From contig JAJXPD010000060.1 of NCBI GenBank assembly GCA_021641325.1, forward strand, positions 1 through 9,484: a stretch of DNA of 9,484 nt. Reading direction: 5' to 3'. Below the pieces are notes generated by a model that searched no databases, was not told where the DNA came from, and saw nothing but the letters and a program-made list of their open reading frames with translations. Every line of letters begins with the position of its first letter. The stretch's first letter is position 1. A program made the translations under genes and the position numbers. Origin of the DNA: Opitutales bacterium (GTDB taxonomy: Bacteria > Verrucomicrobiota > Verrucomicrobiia > Opitutales > Intestinicryptomonadaceae). Below, piece by piece: positions 6,753-9,484 of this stretch.

Positions 6753-7083
6753 GCGGCGCAATTCCCTACTTCGGAAGACAAATTCAGCATGCGGAAAAAT
6801 TATACCGAAGCGGAAAAATAATCACTCTCGCAAAATTCCCAATCGACGAAAATCTGGCAATCATTCGTCGCCAAAATTCAAAAGCGCATTCAATCGCAAA
6901 AAACATTTTCCCGAACGCGTTGAAATATTTGCCCGAAAAAACGCGCCGCACTAAGCAAGCGCAAGCCGACGTACCAACAAGCGCATTCGGCACCCCCCCG
7001 CGCAATGCCCTTAAAATTTGCCGCCGCAAAAAAAACGCAAACAAACGCACACGCCGCATGCGCCGATGCAATCCCCATAACAC

Positions 7084-7115
7084 AAAACGCGCCGCCGCAT
7101 ATAGCGGCGTGTTTT
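7084..7115. terminator. Bidirectional intrinsic terminator
   Basis: AAAACGCGCCGC (7084-7095) pairs with GCGGCGTGTTTT (7104-7115): 12 pairs including one G-T, with an 8-base loop. The GC core is flanked by A4 on one side and T4 on the other, so it can work on both strands. It is the first strong terminator after gspK, about 330 bases past its stop. Confidence 0.75.
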
Positions 7116-7225
7116 AAGCTCCCGCAACACACGCGCAAAACAAGAACCGCCGCGCAGACAGAGGCAAACGCGCAGAGCAAAATGCCACAACTACCGACAA
7201 ACGCCGACGCGAAAAAGCAAAAGAA

Positions 7226-7261
7226 AGGCGCACAAGTCCATTGCCTTGTGCGCCTGTTTTT
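7226..7261. terminator. Strong intrinsic terminator, 11 bp perfect stem
   Basis: AGGCGCACAAG (7226-7236) and CTTGTGCGCCT (7245-7255) pair perfectly around an 8-base loop, then GTTTTT follows on the plus strand. On the minus strand the stem runs into TTCTTTTGC, so it may act in both directions. It is the second strong terminator within 140 bases. Confidence 0.8.
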
Positions 7262-7289
7262 ATGGGATTATTATGAGAAGAAAATTGAA

Positions 7290-7307
7290 ACTCCGATTTC
7301 TCGGAGT
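7290..7307. terminator. Small hairpin; possible minus-strand terminator
   Basis: ACTCCGA (7290-7296) pairs perfectly with TCGGAGT (7301-7307) around TTTC. Read on the minus strand it is followed by TTCAATTTTC, a weak T-rich tail. It may instead be an internal stem of the candidate minus-strand RNA described for this region. Confidence 0.35.
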
Positions 7308-7366
7308 ATGCGCATAAACCCGATTAATCGCAGCAAAATCGAATCTTTCGCATTTCTGGCGTTTAA

Positions 7367-7393
7367 AATCTAAAAAATTCCAACAAAAGTCAA
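7367..7393 (-). promoter_or_regulatory. Possible minus-strand promoter in the intergenic region
   Basis: On the minus strand TTGACT (plus 7388-7393) and TAGATT (plus 7367-7372) are 15 bases apart, with 5/6 and 4/6 matches to sigma-70 boxes. A transcript would begin near 7360 and meet the 7226-7255 hairpin about 135 bases later with no gene between. The spacing is short, so confidence is low. Confidence 0.25.
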
Positions 7394-7466
7394 GTGTTAT
7401 TTTGGAAAAACTTGGTGTTTTTTTGCAATTTTAACAAAATTTTTGTGCCGCACTCGAATTTACGCG

Positions 7467-7488
7467 AAAAAAAGCGGAAACGCGCCGC
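7467..7488 (-). terminator. Candidate terminator of the beta-barrel gene
   Basis: On the minus strand GCGG (plus 7485-7488) pairs with CCGC (plus 7474-7477) across a 7-base loop and is followed at once by seven T (plus 7467-7473). It lies about 30-50 bases past the stop at 7517. The stem is short, so the call rests on the T run and the position. Confidence 0.4.
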
Positions 7489-7516
7489 GTGCCGCCGATT
7501 GAAAGTCCGCATTTTA

Positions 7517-8410
7517 CTAAAACTTGCACCCTGCGTGGAGAAAAAACACGGGAGCGATGTCCGCCGAAAACTCCTCCGCCGAATGTCCGCCGTATCTGAA
7601 AACCAGCCTGCGGTAGACGTTCGCGCCGACAGAACCCGACACATAGAAGTAGCCGCCGAAATTGTATGTGGCTCCGAAAACCATGTTGACGGTGTTGTCG
7701 GAAACGGAACGCTTTACCCCGCCAGCCGATTTCGTCAGGCGGATATTCGCGTTTGTGTATTCGCACGAGGCGTTGAACAGAAGCGAGCCGTCGCCGAATG
7801 CGTCGAAGATTACGGCAACGCCGTCGAACGCGCGCAGACTCCAACGCTCGTCGATTTGCCACTTCAAATAGCCGCACGGCAGGGGCAGCCACTCGTTGTC
7901 CATGCGCGAGACCGCAGCAACGCCCAAGCCGAAGCTTAGGCTCTCCGAAATTGCGTAGCCCGCGCCGCCGCCCAACACAAGCCTGCCGCCGTCCGACAGC
8001 CCCGCGCCCGACTCCGACGAAAGCGAGCCGTGCGCCACGCCGAACGCGCTCCACCTTCCGCCGAGTCCGCAAGAATAAAACGCGTTTGCCGAAAGCGTGT
8101 TTACGTCGGAAAACGGCGAGACCGCGGAAAAATCGTAGTACGAATGCGAGTAGCCGAAAGACACGTCGAACGCGTGCCTGTTGCGCACTCCCTGAAATTT
8201 CAGCGCGGCGGTCGTGGAATACGAGCCGAGGCGGCCGTCGCCGTCGTCGTGGAGGTCGGAGGAGAGAGCCGACGACTGCGAGACGTCGAGGGTAGCCCCC
8301 GCGTGCCAGTCCGACACTATTTGGTCGAAGAAGCTCGACCCCGCCACAACCTGCGCGTCGGCAACGCGAAACGCCGACGCCGCAAACAAAAACACCGCAA
8401 ATTTTTTCAT
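7517..8410 (-). CDS. Outer-membrane beta-barrel protein, uncharacterised (DUF6268-like?)
   Basis: Predicted outer-membrane protein of unknown role. The 297 residues begin with a signal peptide: MKKF, a hydrophobic stretch, then ADA at 17-19 with a probable cut before Gln20. The body is rich in Gly, Ser and aromatics in alternating amphipathic strands (for example 63-71, 79-92, 143-168, 188-204 and 241-269). The chain ends in Phe, as expected for BAM-inserted barrels. The pattern 'glycine-rich strand, SLSFGLGVA, LPLPCGYLKWQIDERWSL' resembles the DUF6268 barrel family; this is from memory and unverified. The start is ATG 8410; in-frame ATGs at 8419 and 8449 would weaken the signal peptide and overlap the promoter. 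It has no ribosome site, and the nearby promoter suggests a leaderless mRNA. Convergent with the gsp genes. Confidence 0.75.
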   Translation of the reverse strand: MKKFAVFLFAASAFRVADAQVVAGSSFFDQIVSDWHAGATLDVSQSSALSSDLHDDGDGRLGSYSTTAALKFQGVRNRHAFDVSFGYSHSYYDFSAVSPFSDVNTLSANAFYSCGLGGRWSAFGVAHGSLSSESGAGLSDGGRLVLGGGAGYAISESLSFGLGVAAVSRMDNEWLPLPCGYLKWQIDERWSLRAFDGVAVIFDAFGDGSLLFNASCEYTNANIRLTKSAGGVKRSVSDNTVNMVFGATYNFGGYFYVSGSVGANVYRRLVFRYGGHSAEEFSADIAPVFFLHAGCKF

Positions 8411-8417
8411 GCAAAAC

Positions 8418-8446
8418 ATTGAAAAATCGGCGGCACGTTTTGTCAA
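8418..8446 (-). promoter_or_regulatory. Sigma-70-type promoter of the barrel gene, possibly leaderless
   Basis: On the minus strand a perfect TTGACA (plus 8441-8446) and TTCAAT (plus 8418-8423, 4/6 match) are exactly 17 bases apart. Only 7 bases separate the -10 box from the ATG at 8410, so the usual start point falls on or next to the A of ATG. This agrees with the absence of a Shine-Dalgarno sequence. Confidence 0.5.
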
Positions 8447-8455
8447 CAAAAGTAT

Positions 8456-8475
8456 GGCGCGGGAAGCCCCGCGCC
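8456..8475 (-). terminator. GC-rich hairpin, candidate terminator of the upstream gene
   Basis: GGCGCGGG (8456-8463) pairs perfectly with CCCGCGCC (8468-8475) around a 4-base loop. On the minus strand it is followed by ATACTTTTG. It lies about 125 bases past the stop of the gene ending at 8601 and just upstream of the barrel promoter, so it would insulate the two minus-strand genes. The T run is modest. Confidence 0.4.
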
Positions 8476-8518
8476 GAAGCGTTTTGCGGCAGTCGGACGC
8501 TTGCTCTCCGAAAACCGC

Positions 8519-8576
8519 TTTCCGCGGAAATTTCCGCGCCGTGTTTATTTTTCCGTTTCGTTATAAAATTTCCGCA
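8519..8576. repeat. Cluster of TTTCCG repeats with nested palindromes
   Basis: TTTCCG occurs at 8519, 8531, 8550 and 8569 (spacings 12, 19, 19); three of the four read TTTCCGC. The first two form overlapping perfect palindromes: TTTCCGCGGAAA (8519-8530) and CGCGGAAATTTCCGCG (8523-8538). AAATTTCCGC is exactly repeated at 8528-8537 and 8566-8575. The cluster lies 70-130 bases upstream of the barrel promoter, in the gap between two minus-strand genes, and could be operator sites or a structured 3' end. Confidence 0.45.
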
Positions 8577-8600
8577 CGAAAAAACCGGCGCGGGAGGATT

Positions 8601-9484
8601 CTATTTCACCTTGACGATTTCGAAGAACGGCGTCGCGCCGTTCGGGAGCTTGGAATTGTCGATTGCGATTTTCATCACGCCCCCCGAAAATTCGAACGGA
8701 ATCTTCGCGCGGCGTTCGCCGTTGAGCGCGACGGGATAGACCTCGTAGCGCGAGCGCGGGTCGAGGCGCAGCTCGGCGCGAACCGTTCCCTTTTTCATCA
8801 CCATCGGGACGCGCCCGCCGTACGCAGACGCGGTTTTGTCGTACGAAAGCACCATGTCGGTGTTGCCCTCGCGGGTGATGAACATGAACATCAGCCGCGA
8901 GCTGTCCGAAATCTTCGCGCCGTCGAGCGACACCACGCCGATTGACGACGGAACGTCCGCCGAAACGATTTTAAGCGCGCCCAGCCGCGTTTCCGTCGGG
9001 GATTGCATTGCCGCGATTTCCGTGCGCGGCGTTGAGACTTTCATCGAGCACTTTTTCATGTCCACGGTGATTTCGCCCGTGTCGGACTGCAAAATTCCGC
9101 GCTTTGCGTCCGTGATGTTGTCTGGCGGCAGAATGCCCTTTTCGCGCATGGTTGACACGAATTTTTCGAGGTCGAACGCGCCGCCGCCGTCCTTGACGCT
9201 GTGGTACCACGCCTCGGAGACGATTTCGGAGCTGCCGACGGGGCTGAGAGTCATGTCGGCGGGGCGGAACTTCACGCCCTTGACCGCCTTCGGAACGTCG
9301 CCGCCGAACGCCGCCCCGAAGCCCGTGAGCAGCATGTACTGCGTCTGCGAGCTGTTGAACGCGCGGACGGAGCGCGTGTTGTTTTGGAGGAAGTCGTCCG
9401 AAACCGCGATGTCTATTCTGTGCCGCGCGGGCTGCACGTCGCCGCGTATGAACGCCGCCGACGAAACAAGCTCGTTCGCCTGTG
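8601..9484 (-). CDS. C-terminal part of a large protein, possibly a secreted glycoside hydrolase (partial)
   Basis: The 3' part of a gene whose start lies beyond the right edge; 293 codons are visible and the frame is open to the last base. No ATG fits as a start near the edge, so the fragment should be read as continuing (ANELVSSAAFIRGDVQPARH and onward). The segment SDTGEITVDMKK followed by STPRTEIAAM, then a beta-rich tail ending RYEVYPVALNGERRAKIP, resembles the C-terminal beta-sandwich of TIM-barrel glycoside hydrolases from Verrucomicrobia and Planctomycetes. This is a recollection of pattern, and the catalytic part is not in the window. The visible half has no transmembrane segment. 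It could also be another extracellular multidomain protein. The stop is TAG at 8601-8603. Confidence 0.5.
   Translation of the reverse strand, partial: QANELVSSAAFIRGDVQPARHRIDIAVSDDFLQNNTRSVRAFNSSQTQYMLLTGFGAAFGGDVPKAVKGVKFRPADMTLSPVGSSEIVSEAWYHSVKDGGGAFDLEKFVSTMREKGILPPDNITDAKRGILQSDTGEITVDMKKCSMKVSTPRTEIAAMQSPTETRLGALKIVSADVPSSIGVVSLDGAKISDSSRLMFMFITREGNTDMVLSYDKTASAYGGRVPMVMKKGTVRAELRLDPRSRYEVYPVALNGERRAKIPFEFSGGVMKIAIDNSKLPNGATPFFEIVKVK

Larger units (their letters stand above)
6753..7516. other. Long intergenic region without a credible gene
   Basis: These 764 bases separate the convergent gspK and barrel-protein genes. The left part is A- and C-rich on the plus strand, with a C7 run near 6993-6999. 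Between the two strong hairpins, positions 7121-7230 contain only two T. The right part (7380-7475) is rich in A and T homopolymer runs. An inverted repeat CGACGAA/TTCGTCG lies at 6844-6850 and 6864-6870. Open frames up to 122 codons exist on both strands but cross the hairpins, have biased low-complexity composition and show no domain. Rejected as genes. Confidence 0.6.

Noticed and set aside
6753..7083. Remnant of gspL or gspM after gspK
   Set aside because: No frame gives recognisable residues, and reading past the gspK stop meets further stops after about 22 codons.
6890..7180. 96-codon hydrophobic minus-strand frame that could look like a small membrane protein
   Set aside because: Its Cys/Val/Phe-rich composition follows from the A-depleted minus strand; it crosses a strong terminator and has no ribosome site.
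7005..7373. 122-codon plus-strand frame between gspK and the barrel gene
   Set aside because: It runs through both strong terminators, is Lys/Ala/Thr low-complexity, and has no family resemblance.
7431..8414. 327-codon minus-strand frame overlapping the barrel gene
   Set aside because: Arg-rich, no signal peptide or domain. The neighbouring frame encodes a signal peptide and barrel strands and ends in Phe.

Overview
The window looks like a bacterial chromosome segment from a Gram-negative lineage, most likely in the PVC superphylum (Verrucomicrobiota, perhaps Opitutae). This is inferred from gene style only: GC-rich coding sequence with very A-rich gaps, pseudopilins starting RRAFT/KRAFT, an aspartate-type HemB, and a beta-barrel gene resembling barrels common in that phylum. 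No rRNA or other phylogenetic marker is present, so the assignment is tentative.

Layout, left to right. Positions 1-264 are non-coding and hold two diverged copies of a ~157 bp direct repeat plus a long hairpin that may end hemB. hemB (porphobilinogen synthase, minus strand, 265-1272) is divergent from cysS (cysteinyl-tRNA synthetase, plus strand, 1314-2729), with only 41 bp between the chosen starts. ispH (isoprenoid synthesis) follows cysS after 6 bp. After 56 bp comes a tight block of five type II secretion pseudopilin genes, gspG-H-I-J-K (3668-6752). Three of its four junctions are ATGA stop/start overlaps and the fourth is a 4 bp gap.

Positions 6753-7516 carry no credible gene. They hold two strong terminator-like hairpins (7084-7115 and 7226-7261), a tract almost free of T between them, and a possible small minus-strand RNA unit. 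On the minus strand then come a secreted outer-membrane beta-barrel protein (7517-8410) and the 3' part of a large protein, possibly a secreted glycoside hydrolase (8601-9484, cut by the window edge). The gap between these two genes holds a well-spaced promoter that would make the barrel mRNA leaderless, and a cluster of TTTCCG-type repeats.

Functionally, the left half is housekeeping (tetrapyrrole, tRNA charging, isoprenoids). The middle encodes the periplasmic pseudopilus of a type II secretion system: GspG is the main shaft and GspH/I/J/K the tip. The secretin, ATPase and inner-membrane platform genes are absent here and must lie elsewhere. If the right-hand partial gene is a secreted hydrolase, it is the type of cargo such a system exports, but nothing in the sequence shows that link. 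I see no clear undescribed multi-gene system. The more interesting signals are the uniform Ala at the prepilin cleavage site, the leaderless-type promoter, the repeats, and the structured intergenic region.
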